64,000 nucleotides of DNA from Patiria miniata (Eukaryota; Echinodermata; Asteroidea; Valvatida; Asterinidae). Within the stretch, counting starts at the first letter, position 1, and every line of letters starts with the position of its first letter. The notes beneath the pieces were generated by a model. That model did no database searches, had not been told where the DNA came from, and saw only the letters and a program-made list of their open reading frames with translations. The position numbers and the translations under genes were made by a program. Positions 39,601 to 44,305 of this stretch are shown here, in pieces. The DNA is taken from the NCBI RefSeq assembly GCF_015706575.1, contig NW_024037069.1:45132347-45196346 (forward strand), given 5' to 3'.

Positions 39601-42600
39601 AATCTTTTTTTTTAGTATAAGTTTGGCAAGTCAGTATACAATTTCACTTAGGTCATGAGAAAATTTGGTTGAGCATTTATTTGAATTGATCATAATTGTC
39701 GCGTATAGATTTTGTTGGTATATATTGTGTTGAAAAGTCTTTTTAACAATACCAGTAAATTAGTCAAAGAATCGTGCAGTTTTTTTGTCTTTTCTGTCCT
39801 GATGTGAAATATCTTTCATGAAACTAGGGCAGGGTTAATCAACAACTGTCACTCTCGTTTCCGATTTCGGTTTGATGGGTTTCCTGGCAGAAGCAATAGT
39901 TGGTTGAACCTACTAGCAAAAGGTTCGACCGACATAATGTTTCAAACTTGCATAACCTTGGACTCTAACTGAAGTCAACGTAGACGGGGCTCAAGCTCAA
40001 TATGGACTCATTACTGGGGACTCAGACTTGGACTCAAGGTACCTGAAGTCCTAGACAGTGTTTCAGAATTGATCTTAAACTTGAAAGACATTGAATCAGA
40101 CATACCTGCAACCAAGACCAGGACACAATCAACAAATATCATTACACACTGACTTGTGATCGTCAGATCTTCTAGTGAGCTGATGTTTACATGTAACTTA
40201 ACTTACAAATGTAACTCTATTTCCAATTATACATAATGCAGTGGAGAAGAAAAATAATTTGAAAGACGACAAAGCTTGGAAATGGAAGGGTCCATAAGAA
40301 GCACAGCTTGTCGAGTATGGGCCCCTAAATTATGTTGATTGTAGATTGGGTATACCAAAGGATACAAAAGGACCCAAGCTACAACCAACACAATATAATA
40401 AACATAGAAAGGACTAAATGTAATTTAAATAATGAAAGGTTTGCGGAAACACCATGTGCGAATAATTTCTCAACTAAGAGAATGGTTCTGAAAAGAAGTT
40501 AAGAACCAGAGGTATAAACTCCACGTTCCGTTCAGTATGCTCTGACCGTCTTCAGAGCATACTGACGGTCAGAGCATACTGACCGGAACGTCGAGTTTAT
40601 ACCTCTGGTTCTTTTCAGAACCATTCTCTTAGTTGAGAAATTATTCGCACATGGTGTTTCCGCAAACCTTTCATTATTTAGTATCTCCACCATGCAAAGC
40701 CTCAAATCTTACTTAAATGTAATTTGACAAACAATAGAATGACAATAGAGAAATATGAAATGGATAAACTTAGAATAATAGACTTACAAGTAAATTTATA
40801 AAGGATAAATATAACACATAACGACAAGGAATTAAATGAAGAAAATCAAAACAGGTTAATCATATAATCAGCTAAGTGTAAGGAACATTTAATCAAACTG
40901 AACTTGTAAATAATAATCAACAGGTAAATGTGATTGAGGAAATAAATGTAACTCCTATTAGTACAGAATTACATGTAAATATCTCAATTAGAAGCAATTC
41001 AAACAATGCACCATGATGTTCAAGCCTATATAATCTCATCTGGTCTGTGAATGTTGACTCGCAGATAGTTTAGGATCGGAAAACCAGAAAGATAAACCTG
41101 GATGTGTTCTTCCGGGAATGTTAAACTGTGTCGGAACTTCTACAAGGAATTTCAACTTTTATTTGCCACTGCCGGGAAGTCATGTGGTGTACTTTTGGTG
41201 TTGGGCCACTCATTTCAAAACAAGGCCAAGGAAAGTGTGTCATAGTGTGTTTATTATTACAGTGTGTGACAGTAGACTGTTGAAATAAGTACATGTACAT
41301 GTACAACGTTATATACTAAACAATTGGTTTGGTTGAACATCCACTGCTTGTTGCTAGATTTTGAGTACAAAATTGAACATTGAACAGTTAACACTTAATG
41401 AAATACGTTCAGGGAACTTGACAAAAATGGCCAACTCGTGAATAAGGCCCAGAATGTGGCTCTGCACACGTGAACCTATTTTTCGCATGTATTTTTTGCC
41501 CGACTAACTGGCCAGTCCACACGTACGCACTCATGTAAATCGGGACCACAGTAAAGTGGCTTGCTCAAGTGCACGAGCATCACATGATCTGAATGTGTTG
41601 AATCTCCCTCCTTGAAAAGTCCATCGTGGTGCTGTATTATTATCTTCTTGTTACAAATGTAACAACTGCTTTTTTCTGTAACAGTTACATTGTCCAAAAC
41701 CAAAGGCAAATACTTTCCAAATAGAACCTCTGAATGAAAATGTTCCTGCCTCACCTTCTGCCAAGGGACCCCACTGGAAATAAGTCGACAGAGTGACAGA
41801 CTTTTGTGGGCTATCACAGCCAAAAATACCAAATAATAAATAAACAGAGCAAAAGGTGTCTCCGTTACGTACAAGCTAATTTGTGTGCTTACTGTCTTGC
41901 GTACCCTCCCCCCCCCCCCCCCCCAATTTAAATGAATGCTGCACATGTATAAACTACTATTCATGTAATTTAAAGGGAAGATACAACATTTGCAAACATG
42001 ACAAAACAAAATGATCAAATTATCACAAAATACCTTACTGGATTGTTAGGAAACGACAGTCTAAAGCATCCTATAAAATCGTGGCTCCTGGTGTGCTGAC
42101 ATTTTCAAGAAAAATTGTATTTTTCCAATGCTGGTCGGCCGACTAGCGTTGGAAAAAACTGCTCCTAATTTTTCATAATTAGTTATTCCGCATCAGGAAA
42201 CCAGACTACAAGGACATGATTGGTTTTCTTTGTTTTTCCAGCATCTACAAGCCCAAAACGTGAAACAAGTCAGTTAAACAATATTTGCTATAAATCCTCC
42301 AAATCCTTTTATTTCTGAAAATTGCAGCAAAAGCAAAAGTTGTAGATTCCCTTTAATATGTGTATGTCATACGTCATTGCCTTTTCAGGACTTGGAGGTG
42401 ACAGGGGACAAAGATGACAGTCGATCACTCCATGTCACCATTCACAAGCGGATGACCACCTCCCCCCACGCTAAGCCCATCCCCCTCCTGGCTGCCAGGT
42501 TCCAGTTTGATGATCATATACGCTGTATGGCAGCCAAACAAAGACTAACAAAAGGTAGTGAAGCCATCATTGCATTAATTAGGTGTACTTTGATTTTAGT

Positions 42601-44305
42601 GTATCGTATTTGTAATTGTACGTGTAGTCATTGGTATTGTATGCAGGGCCCCAACTGTTTAGGCATACCCGGGGAATAGAAATGTTATGAATAAATTGTA
42701 CAATTTTGTATAATGCAATTTACATGTACATGCATTTGTATGTCTTGTTTTAAGGAAAACACTACTTTGTCCCAATTCTGAGCATCAGTCAACATTCTTT
42801 ACAAAGGGCTTTCATTTTGTGTACAGATTAACCCTCGCTTCTAGAGGCCAATTATTGTTTGGTAGCTAATAATACTGATTTTGTGAAGAAATAATTCACT
42901 AACTAAACTTCGGTGGATTTTTTTGGTTCGACTTCTCGAATTAATGCACTTTTATATTGGGTGTGTTTGATTAGTTTCCCCCGTTTATACACCCGGGGAA
43001 GCCATGAAATGAAGCTAATCGAACACTGTGGTGTATTTGCCTGGCATTCTTGAAAATTAAAGATATAGTCCATCATTTGTAATTTGTGCATTTTGTTCAT
43101 TTGAAGCAACAAAAGTGTTCAAAATCTAATGAAGGATACTGAACAACTAACCTGATGAAGTTTCAGCTAAGCTTCAGCTGTACATTCCGAGAAAAACAGC
43201 ATTCTAAGATCTCAATTTCAAATCAAAAGTTGCTGAATCATGTTTTGAATTGTTTTGAATTGCAGCTATACGCGATGTCGCGCATTGATCCGACGAATTA
43301 TAGCACCGCGCCCTCCTGTGCGTCGTGCCAATGCTTGTGCGCGCTGCGCCGAATAACAAAACGAACTACTAATTTAAATTTTCCTACGGTTGGAAAGACG
43401 CACCGTTGGAAAGGCCTTCTTTCGTTGATTACTTCAAAATGATAGCTTGCCAGAAAGATTAATTTCACAGGGAGTTTAGTCCACTTACTATCTTTCAACC
43501 AAGTATGTTTTTCAACAATAATACGCCAGTTACTTTTTCGGATGGCTGCAAATGATGGACTATAGCTTTAAGGTCAGAGGTTGTTTGGGGGGGGCTTTAA
43601 AATGTAAACACACCAGGCAAACTGTCATCTGCTTCTCCTGTAAATATTGTTTTATCACTGTAATCAGATCAATAATTGATGAAATTGGAGGATATGCTCT
43701 GAATTATCAAAACTATGTCCGTCCAATTGAACACTGTAAATAATTGGCAATATTGTGCCATAAATCTCTCCTCTGTACTCAATTCGTATTCAAGTTCCTG
43801 CCATCTTTAATCTTCCTATCAACGAAATCGTCCACTTACATCGTCGGGCAGCCACCAGAGACCCGCTCGCTAGCTGGGGCAGTGGTGGTTGACATCGGGG
43901 CAGACACGAGGATCACATGATGGCTAATTGAACACTCGTGTTTAATCAAACACACCTAATGCTAGGAAATAGCAATTGAAACAATATATTTTTCGAGGTG
44001 AATGTGAATTCTGCTGTTTTTAAGCAAGCGGTAAAAAAAATTCACAAAGAATTCCAATCACGATGACATCCAGTCGACCCAAATCTCATCTTTCTCTCTC
44101 GTCCATGGACAGGTCGACAGCGAGTCCGTCAAGCCAAGACAGCCGACATCGCTGCTCTCTTAGAGATCCCCAGTCCAGCCTCTCCTACCTCCCCTGCCCC
44201 GCCCTACCCATCCCTAGGAGCCGCCCATCCAGGCAGCGCCAGGCCCGTCTCTCAGCAGACTGGACGAGGGTTTAGCCTCGGAGACAGCTCATCAGCAGTG
44301 CAGAG
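4037..44305 (+). CDS. CLEC16A: CLEC16A-like endolysosomal/mitophagy regulator, partial, 21 exons
   Basis: Spliced gene, join(4037..4165,4707..4840,5757..5824,6540..6620,7524..7629,8659..8782,8999..9185,9523..9573,10331..10444,11421..11667,16683..16815,17297..17397,18294..18343,19255..19440,20411..20506,20830..20958,21699..21819,36509..36554,37330..37441,42389..42554,44113..44305). All junctions are AG/GT and every phase joins without a stop, giving 858 codons against about 1050 aa in vertebrate CLEC16A. The N-terminal part carries the FPL-family region with near-invariant blocks such as [26 protein letters not shown] and [20 protein letters not shown]. The middle and C-terminal parts match the CLEC16A-specific region ([29 protein letters not shown]). 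Known family role: endosome maturation, autophagy/mitophagy through the RNF41-USP8 system, and Rab2/HOPS links; despite the name it is not a functional lectin. The first coding exon (about 25 residues expected) and the Ser-rich C-terminus are missing. Large introns hold many mobile elements, but no exon is broken. Confidence 0.95.
4166..4706 (+). other. CLEC16A intron, nothing recognised
   Basis: 541-bp AT-rich intron with a poly(T) run near 4178-4190. No repeat family or gene identified. Confidence 0.6.
4707..4840 (+). CDS. CLEC16A: CLEC16A exon w2
   Basis: Acceptor ctcccag, donor gtaagt. Encodes [18 protein letters not shown] and [20 protein letters not shown], the best conserved helical stretch of the FPL-family region. 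It ends with one base (T) of a Tyr codon completed by the next exon. Confidence 0.96.
4841..5756 (+). other. CLEC16A intron with LINE 3'-end relic
   Basis: Holds a LINE tail fragment (5370-5460), AT-rich DNA full of TGTATTG motifs before it, and a poly(C) run at about 5621-5632. Confidence 0.6.
5370..5460 (-). mobile_element. LINE 3' UTR fragment
   Basis: Reverse complement matches 50440-50490, which follows a LINE reverse-transcriptase C-terminus; shared blocks include TGCCCAAACACTT and GGGCCCTGCATAC. A third copy lies at 42620-42695. Confidence 0.65.
5757..5824 (+). CDS. CLEC16A: CLEC16A exon w3
   Basis: Acceptor ttgcag, donor gtgagt. Encodes [12 protein letters not shown] and HRFDFSDEE, matching vertebrate CLEC16A almost residue for residue. 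Ends in phase 0. Confidence 0.96.
5825..6539 (+). other. CLEC16A intron, nothing recognised
   Basis: AT-rich intron of 715 bp with no repeat family or conserved frame that I could identify. Confidence 0.5.
6540..6620 (+). CDS. CLEC16A: CLEC16A exon w4
   Basis: Acceptor tttttag, donor gtaaga, 27 whole codons. Encodes [20 protein letters not shown] and IHFFYNE, part of the conserved FPL-family region. Confidence 0.96.
6895..7045 (+). mobile_element. MITE-5 (hairpin) copy 1
   Basis: Internal arms GGCCCCCTTCAATGG and CCATTGAAGGGGGCC are exact inverses about 90 bp apart; the element extends left through TAGACCAATCTGG. Related copies at 7690-7840, 18153-18222 and 30055-30210. Noncoding, probably a non-autonomous DNA transposon. 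Confidence 0.75.
7240..7389. mobile_element. MITE-6 copy 1
   Basis: 150 bp with termini ATGGAGTACCGAAGTG and its inverse; internal CGTACTCCATTCG echoes the end motif. A copy in opposite orientation lies at 21094-21242. Confidence 0.78.
7524..7629 (+). CDS. CLEC16A: CLEC16A exon w5
   Basis: Acceptor ttgcag, donor gtgagt. Encodes [20 protein letters not shown] followed by [15 protein letters not shown], nearly identical to the family consensus. Ends with G of a split Val codon. Confidence 0.97.
7690..7840 (-). mobile_element. MITE-5 copy 2
   Basis: Carries GGCCCCCTTCAATGG at its left and ends with AGATTGGTCC, the inverse of the outer end of copy 1, so it is in opposite orientation. Confidence 0.7.
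8181..8627. mobile_element. MITE-4, piggyBac-type with TTAA duplication
   Basis: 447 bp between TTAA at 8177-8180 and TTAA at 8628-8631, with perfect 10-bp inverted ends CCCTGCGCAG. CCC-starting ends plus TTAA target are the piggyBac pattern. No transposase frame. Its right TSD ends 27 nt before CLEC16A exon w6. Confidence 0.85.
8659..8782 (+). CDS. CLEC16A: CLEC16A exon w6
   Basis: Acceptor tctttcag, donor gtaagg. Encodes [20 protein letters not shown] and [10 protein letters not shown]. The intron just upstream ends in a TTAA-flanked MITE whose right TSD stops 27 nt before this exon, so the splice acceptor lies between MITE and exon. Confidence 0.96.
8999..9185 (+). CDS. CLEC16A: CLEC16A exon w7
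   Basis: Acceptor tttcag, donor gtaagt. Encodes [17 protein letters not shown] and [19 protein letters not shown], matching the vertebrate HLDHLHYLNDIL and DHLLNRLFLPLYV segments. Phase 0 end. Confidence 0.96.
9186..9522 (+). other. CLEC16A intron, nothing recognised
   Basis: 337 bp, T-rich. The exon frame stays open for about 200 bp past the donor, but the protein it would add has no family match, so it is intronic. Confidence 0.6.
9523..9573 (+). CDS. CLEC16A: CLEC16A exon w8 (51 nt)
   Basis: Small 17-codon exon after acceptor tgatag, before donor gtaaga. Encodes [17 protein letters not shown], equivalent to the KISLPVSLYLLSQ segment of vertebrate CLEC16A. Position and phase both fit. Confidence 0.9.
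9836..10025 (-). mobile_element. SINE-1 copy (tRNA-derived), minus strand
   Basis: The reverse complement matches the SINE at 19657-19945: GTGTCCTTGG, GCCTCTCTCCACCCAGGAGT, ATAAATGGGT. Head at right, tail at left. Confidence 0.75.
10033..10095 (+). mobile_element. tRNA-like SINE head
   Basis: B-box-like GGTTCGAATCCC preceded by GAGTCGATCACTATGAGCAG. It lacks a foldable acceptor stem, so it is a SINE relic, not a tRNA gene. Similar heads at 16513 and 25898. Confidence 0.5.
10331..10444 (+). CDS. CLEC16A: CLEC16A exon w9
   Basis: 38 whole codons, beginning [16 protein letters not shown] and ending DISGIEQ; the vertebrate counterpart is VFLIIHHAPLVN. Acceptor ttgaacag, donor gtgcga. Both junctions sit in the same 13-bp sequence TATTGAACAGGTG (10321-10333 and 10435-10447), so the exon is bracketed by a direct repeat. 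Confidence 0.9.
10445..11420 (+). other. CLEC16A intron dominated by MITE-2
   Basis: Contains a tRNA-like SINE head on the minus strand (about 10785-10870, CCCGGGCC region) and a reversed MITE-2 filling most of the rest. Confidence 0.6.
10959..11402 (-). mobile_element. MITE-2 copy, reversed, one end lost
   Basis: Starts after TTAA (10955-10958) with AGGGAATGTACAACATTTGC and runs in inverse orientation through AACCAGACTACAAGAAC-like and CCAGTAAGGTATTT blocks shared with 41974-42352. The distal end is missing about 20 nt before exon w10. Confidence 0.75.
11421..11667 (+). CDS. CLEC16A: CLEC16A exon w10
   Basis: Acceptor tacgcag, donor gtaagg. Encodes [16 protein letters not shown] and RKRPNYRNV, which match the vertebrate FIKPTETLERSLEMN and QKRPNYKNV, followed by an acidic low-complexity tail ([16 protein letters not shown]). 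The intron before it is largely a reversed TTAA MITE. Confidence 0.94.
11840..11933 (+). mobile_element. LINE-like 3' tail with (AAT)n
   Basis: TATTGTCATGCCGAATAAA followed by about ten AAT units (11903-11932), the form of a non-LTR retroelement 3' end. No reverse transcriptase frame is left. Confidence 0.6.
12134..12138. repeat. Target-site duplication, left copy
   Basis: AAATG immediately outside the left CACAGTG end; an identical pentamer follows the right end at 16350-16354. Confidence 0.9.
12139..12172 (+). repeat. Left terminal inverted repeat (short spacer)
   Basis: Heptamer CACAGTG, a 6-nt spacer GTTTAA, the conserved block GACCCAGACAT (12152-12162), three further bases, then an A-rich run beginning CAAAAA. 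Heptamer plus A-rich element resembles an RSS heptamer/nonamer layout; function as a transposase-binding end is inferred. Confidence 0.88.
12731..12780 (+). repeat. Transib subterminal inverted repeat, left arm
   Basis: Contains GCGCCCTCTTTTGTTGA and GTACCGCATGTCGCTGC in that order. Both blocks recur inverted at 16080-16158. Confidence 0.6.
13284..15750 (+). CDS. Transib/RAG1-like transposase, two exons, intact
   Basis: join(13284..14337,14510..15750), 764 aa. The first ATG (MAETLSF) follows a likely 3' splice site at 13274-13275, so a 5' UTR exon probably exists. Predicted RNase H-fold DDE recombinase that nicks and hairpins DNA at CACAGTG ends. Visible landmarks: KDGLDGSG with D299 or D302 as the first acid; TMVDGKMV with D422; CILC (C437, C440) 15 residues later; HQVLAH (H657, H662); [10 protein letters not shown] with E684 placed like RAG1 E962 (Glu, three residues, Lys); and a C-terminal zinc knuckle C731-x2-C734-x3-H738-x4-C743. 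These match the order and spacing of RAG1 catalytic and zinc residues. The N-terminal 200 residues are not recognised beyond basic, charged character. No stop or frameshift is seen. Transib is preferred over ProtoRAG because RAG2L is absent. Confidence 0.92.
14338..14509 (+). other. Transposase intron (172 bp)
   Basis: Donor CAG|GTACAT and acceptor cacctgcag. Removing it joins G to GA as a Gly codon in phase 1, linking a Ser/Gly/Glu-rich stretch ([16 protein letters not shown]) to LTVWKESA. Retention would end the protein at 14475-14477 as a 397-aa form with only the first acidic residue. Confidence 0.85.
15751..16138 (+). terminator. Transposase 3' UTR with poly(A) signal
   Basis: AATAAA at 16033-16038 lies 283 bp after the stop codon, the first good polyadenylation hexamer within the element. 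The rest is AT-rich, then a GC-rich stretch near 16080-16110. Confidence 0.55.
16080..16158 (-). repeat. Transib subterminal inverted repeat, right arm
   Basis: On the minus strand reads GCGCCCTCTGTTGA, then about 47 nt later GTACCGCACCGCTGC, the same order as the left arm at 12731-12780 but with a longer gap. Confidence 0.6.
16310..16349 (-). repeat. Right terminal inverted repeat (long spacer)
   Basis: Read on the minus strand from the end: CACAGTG, a 16-nt spacer that starts GTTTAA, the block GACCCAGACAT (16317-16327 in + coordinates), three bases, then CAAAAAC. The same parts as the left end, with 10 extra bases (AACCCTACCT) between heptamer and block. Confidence 0.88.
16350..16354. repeat. 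Target-site duplication, right copy
   Basis: AAATG immediately after the terminal CACTGTG; identical to 12134-12138. Confidence 0.9.
16513..16590 (+). mobile_element. tRNA-like SINE head
   Basis: TGTAGCTCATTTGACCAGA resembles an A box and GCAGGTTTGAGTCCC a B box. The arms do not fold into a full cloverleaf. Confidence 0.45.
16683..16815 (+). CDS. CLEC16A: CLEC16A exon w11
   Basis: Follows a weak acceptor (ttattcaag) and ends before gttggt. Encodes [18 protein letters not shown], matching the vertebrate NTTDEEKSAA segment. It is the first exon downstream of the Transib insertion. Both boundaries are less canonical than the others but restore the frame on each side. Confidence 0.82.
16816..17296 (+). 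other. CLEC16A intron, nothing recognised
   Basis: 481-bp intron; no repeat family or gene identified. Confidence 0.5.
17297..17397 (+). CDS. CLEC16A: CLEC16A exon w12
   Basis: Acceptor attttag, donor gtatgt. Encodes [14 protein letters not shown] and [18 protein letters not shown], matching SRPFLDMVYHALDS and LFVLCLLYAM of the vertebrate protein. Confidence 0.94.
17507..17770 (+). repeat. Minisatellite, about 10-11 bp unit
   Basis: Some 20 imperfect units of TCACAAGTCAA type (variants with AGTCGG, AGTCTT). Direct repeats without spacers, inside an intron. Confidence 0.9.
17884..18112. mobile_element. MITE-10
   Basis: 229 bp with inverted ends starting TGTGATGCGATCAAG and continuing TAAATGAGTCGTTTG on both strands with one mismatch. 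Noncoding; target duplication unclear. Confidence 0.8.
18153..18222 (+). mobile_element. MITE-5 fragment
   Basis: Degenerate copy: GCCCCCCAATAATGGC, then GCCAGCTATTGTTCAG and CTGCTCTGTGATGG as in the full copies. Confidence 0.55.
18294..18343 (+). CDS. CLEC16A: CLEC16A exon w13 (50 nt)
   Basis: Acceptor cattgcag, donor gtgaga. Encodes [16 protein letters not shown]; conservation is weak here, as in other family members, but phase and canonical splice sites support it. Confidence 0.82.
18376..18440 (-). mobile_element. SINE-2 fragment (tRNA-like)
   Basis: GATTGCCATTCCAGTGCGCG then CTAAGCTATCCAGCCC, a degenerate version of the SINE-2 head at 18956-19024. Confidence 0.6.
18547..18866. mobile_element. 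MITE-11
   Basis: 320 bp with inverted ends TAACCATCCTCAATCC and, from the right, TAACTGTCCTCAATCC. The interior has many ATCCTCCAAAAT motifs, so subterminal repeats are likely. Confidence 0.75.
18930..19050 (-). mobile_element. SINE-2 copy with tRNA-like head
   Basis: On the minus strand reads GGATAGCTCAGTTGGTAGAG, an anticodon-arm-like stretch CCGGAACGGCAATCCGG and GCAGGTTCAAACCCC. Position 33 is C, not U, and similar copies with a shared body exist at 46660-46790, so it is a SINE and not a functional tRNA gene. Confidence 0.75.
19255..19440 (+). CDS. CLEC16A: CLEC16A exon w14
   Basis: 62 whole codons between acceptor ttacag and donor gttagt. Contains [17 protein letters not shown], matching the vertebrate IRLATLELSCLLLKQQV, and ends in [10 protein letters not shown]. 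Confidence 0.93.
19657..19945 (+). mobile_element. SINE-1 copy, best preserved
   Basis: A box GTGGCCTAGTGGTTAGGG, B box GGTTCAAATCC, then a body with GTGTCCTTGGGCAAGCC and CTCTCTCCACCCAGGAGT. Other copies at 9836 (-), 20577 (+) and 24040 (-). Confidence 0.82.
20035..20335 (+). repeat. Tandem array of about 45-55-bp units
   Basis: Seven imperfect copies of GGATTCTGTTGGATTGAGCA, at about 20040, 20087, 20129, 20165, 20211, 20264 and 20307, separated by variable AT-rich spacers. Confidence 0.8.
20411..20506 (+). CDS. CLEC16A: CLEC16A exon w15
   Basis: 32 codons, acceptor tcctag, donor gtaagt. Encodes [20 protein letters not shown] and [11 protein letters not shown], matching GAREESVHLVRHFYKGEDIF and LDMFEDEYRSM. 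Confidence 0.95.
20577..20770 (+). mobile_element. SINE-1 copy
   Basis: GTTGTGGTCCAGTGGTAACC head, TTGAACCCTGACAGG B-box region, then TTTGGGCAAGACACTCTACT and CCCCTCTCCACC body as in SINE-1. Confidence 0.7.
20830..20958 (+). CDS. CLEC16A: CLEC16A exon w16
   Basis: 43 codons, acceptor tttcag, donor gtgagt. Encodes [20 protein letters not shown] and [16 protein letters not shown], one of the strongest CLEC16A signatures. Confidence 0.97.
21094..21242. mobile_element. MITE-6 copy 2
   Basis: 149 bp from ATGGAGTACCGAAGTG to CACTTCGGTGCTCCAT, inverse orientation to 7240-7389. Includes CGCGCGTGTTGGTTC and GATTCAGCCC-type blocks shared by both copies. Confidence 0.8.
21699..21819 (+). CDS. CLEC16A: CLEC16A exon w17
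   Basis: Acceptor cctacag, donor gtaagt. Encodes [20 protein letters not shown] and [13 protein letters not shown], matching AIRVFFMLRSLSLQLRGEPE. A 14.7-kb intron follows; the last base A begins an Asn codon completed at 36509. Confidence 0.95.
21965..22256. mobile_element. MITE-9 copy 1, G/C-rich
   Basis: Ends TGCCAGTGGCATAGCCA and the inverse TGGCTATGCCACTGGCA; interior of C-rich blocks (GCTGCCCCCTCCCCCC). Related end design at 52719-53005. Confidence 0.72.
22966..23832 (+). mobile_element. MITE-2 copy, enlarged
   Basis: Left end AGGTAATATACAACACTTGC, right end GCAAATGTTGTATATTACG; internal blocks GCACCTGGTGTGCTCTCATT and ACCAGACTATAAGAACAG shared with the other copies. TTAA sites are degraded. 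It is longer than the 379-509-bp copies, with extra sequence at 23160-23560. Confidence 0.65.
24040..24235 (-). mobile_element. SINE-1 copy, minus strand
   Basis: Contains GGTACCCATTTAACACCTGG, CTCAAGGGCACAACACGC and GGGGCTCGAACCCACAACC (inverse B box). A poly(G) run lies just upstream at about 24026-24040. Confidence 0.7.
25538..25693. mobile_element. MITE-8 copy 1
   Basis: 156 bp with ends TATCAGGCATGCAA and TTGCATGCCTGATA, exact inverses. Copies at 44892-45045 and 63434-63575 share GATAAACTGATTTCC-type blocks. Confidence 0.75.
25895..25978 (+). mobile_element. tRNA-like SINE head
   Basis: GGCTGAATAACTCAGTGGAG and GGTGCTGGTTCAAGTCCC look like A and B boxes; the stems are not consistent with a tRNA. 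Confidence 0.5.
28131..28902 (+). repeat. Satellite array, about 175-195-bp units
   Basis: Units begin GGCCTTCCCTGGAAA at 28131, 28313, 28487, 28664 and 28859 (last one partial). Each full unit has a poly(G) run of variable length before the GAGCAG and CAGTTCACC blocks, so unit length differs mainly there and in one duplicated ATGTCAGCCTCAA segment. Confidence 0.9.
30055..30210 (+). mobile_element. MITE-5 copy 3
   Basis: ATAGACCAATCCCAGCATGC at the left, then arms GGCCCCCTTCAATGG and CCATTGAAGGGGGCC; closest relative is 6895-7045. Confidence 0.75.
30573..30603 (+). repeat. Poly(G) tract, 31 nt
   Basis: 31 uninterrupted G residues in the large intron, the longest G run in the window. Confidence 0.95.
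31399..31907. mobile_element. MITE-2 copy with TTAA duplication
   Basis: 509 bp between TTAA 31395-31398 and TTAA 31908-31911; ends AGGGAAAATACAACATTTGC and AATGATGTACATTCCCT. Contains the small palindrome TTCCAACGGTGGTC... inverse ...GACCATCGTTGGAA. Confidence 0.82.
32717..33233. mobile_element. MITE-3 with TTAA duplication
   Basis: 517 bp between TTAA 32713-32716 and TTAA 33234-33237; ends AGGGGCATTACAG and, inverted, AGGGACATTACGT. The right TTAA is also the left TTAA of the next element. Confidence 0.78.
33238..33700. mobile_element. MITE-1 copy with TTAA duplication
   Basis: 463 bp between TTAA 33234-33237 (shared with MITE-3) and TTAA 33701-33704; ends contain CATCATTTG and its inverse CAAATGATG. 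It matches 43061-43567 in opposite orientation. Confidence 0.78.
33910..34121. mobile_element. MITE-15 copy 1
   Basis: Starts CTATGAGCTCCATGCGC and has AAAAGAGGGCGC then GGGGGTACTTGTGAACGGAG near the right; blocks shared with 35858-36208. An accidental open frame spans it. Confidence 0.5.
35858..36208. mobile_element. MITE-15 copy 2
   Basis: Begins TTATGGGCTCCGTGCGCC, has AAAAGAGGGCGCG, and ends GGGGTACTTGTATACAGAGC followed by TCATAGG. Ends are imperfect inverses. Confidence 0.5.
36509..36554 (+). CDS. CLEC16A: CLEC16A exon w18 (46 nt)
   Basis: Small exon after the 14.7-kb intron; acceptor atttcag, donor gtgaga. Encodes [15 protein letters not shown], matching the vertebrate [15 protein letters not shown]. 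Confidence 0.92.
36555..37329 (+). other. CLEC16A intron, nothing recognised
   Basis: AT-rich intron of 775 bp; no repeat family identified. An open frame starts in it and continues into exon w19. Confidence 0.5.
37330..37441 (+). CDS. CLEC16A: CLEC16A exon w19
   Basis: Acceptor cctcag, donor gtaagg. Encodes [20 protein letters not shown] and [13 protein letters not shown], matching VQRFLAVDIYQMSLVEPD and LGWGVVKFAGLLQ. Confidence 0.95.
37858..38075. mobile_element. MITE-7 copy
   Basis: Left TTTGGGGTCCACTTTTTCCC and right TATGTCACACTTTGAATG; family also at 51940, 57327 and 60357. Confidence 0.6.
40426..40680. mobile_element. 255-bp near-perfect palindrome (MITE-12)
   Basis: Arms begin TAAATAATGAAAGGTTTGCG on each strand and stay identical for about 75 bp. 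The left arm then has an extra GTTAAGAA, and the arms continue through CCAGAGGTATAAACTC to a centre with repeated CAGTATGCTCTGA and its inverse. No coding potential. Confidence 0.9.
41974..42352. mobile_element. MITE-2 copy with TTAA duplication
   Basis: 379 bp between TTAA 41970-41973 and TTAA 42353-42356; ends AGGGAAGATACAACATTTGC and GCAAAAGTTGTAGATTCCCT. It ends 36 nt before exon w20. Confidence 0.85.
42389..42554 (+). CDS. CLEC16A: CLEC16A exon w20
   Basis: Acceptor ttttcag, donor gtagtg. Encodes [20 protein letters not shown] and [16 protein letters not shown], matching MQVTGVEDDSRALNITIHK and SDHIRCIIAKQRLAKG. A TTAA MITE ends 36 nt upstream. Confidence 0.95.
42620..42695 (-). mobile_element. 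LINE 3' UTR fragment
   Basis: TGTATGCAGGGCCCCAA and GTTTAGGCATACCC match 5370-5460; same orientation. Confidence 0.6.
43061..43567. mobile_element. MITE-1 copy, best ends
   Basis: 507 bp between TTAA 43057-43060 and TTAA 43568-43571; ends AGATATAGTCCATCATTTG and, inverted, AGCTATAGTCCATCATTTG. Contains a GC-rich patch (43300-43350). Confidence 0.85.
44113..44305 (+). CDS. CLEC16A: CLEC16A exon w21 (last one recognised)
   Basis: Acceptor atggacag, donor gtaaga. Encodes [20 protein letters not shown], parallel to the vertebrate GRIQARRMKMQRIAALLDLP, then a Pro/Ser/Ala-rich tail. It ends with AG of a split codon, so at least one more exon must follow; none was recognised up to 64000. Confidence 0.88.

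Larger units (their letters stand above)
37442..42388 (+). other. CLEC16A 4.9-kb intron
   Basis: Contains MITE-7 (37858-38075), the 255-bp palindrome (40426-40680) and MITE-2 (41974-42352). From 38100 to 40400 and 40700 to 41450 I see only AT-rich unique-looking DNA, including a Lys-rich 71-codon frame at 39287-39502 without any match. A 180-codon minus-strand frame at 41476-42018 is unexplained. Confidence 0.6.
42555..44112 (+). other. CLEC16A intron with LINE relic and MITE-1
   Basis: Holds the LINE 3' relic (42620-42695) and MITE-1 (43061-43567). From 43570 to 44112 nothing further is recognised. Confidence 0.6.
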
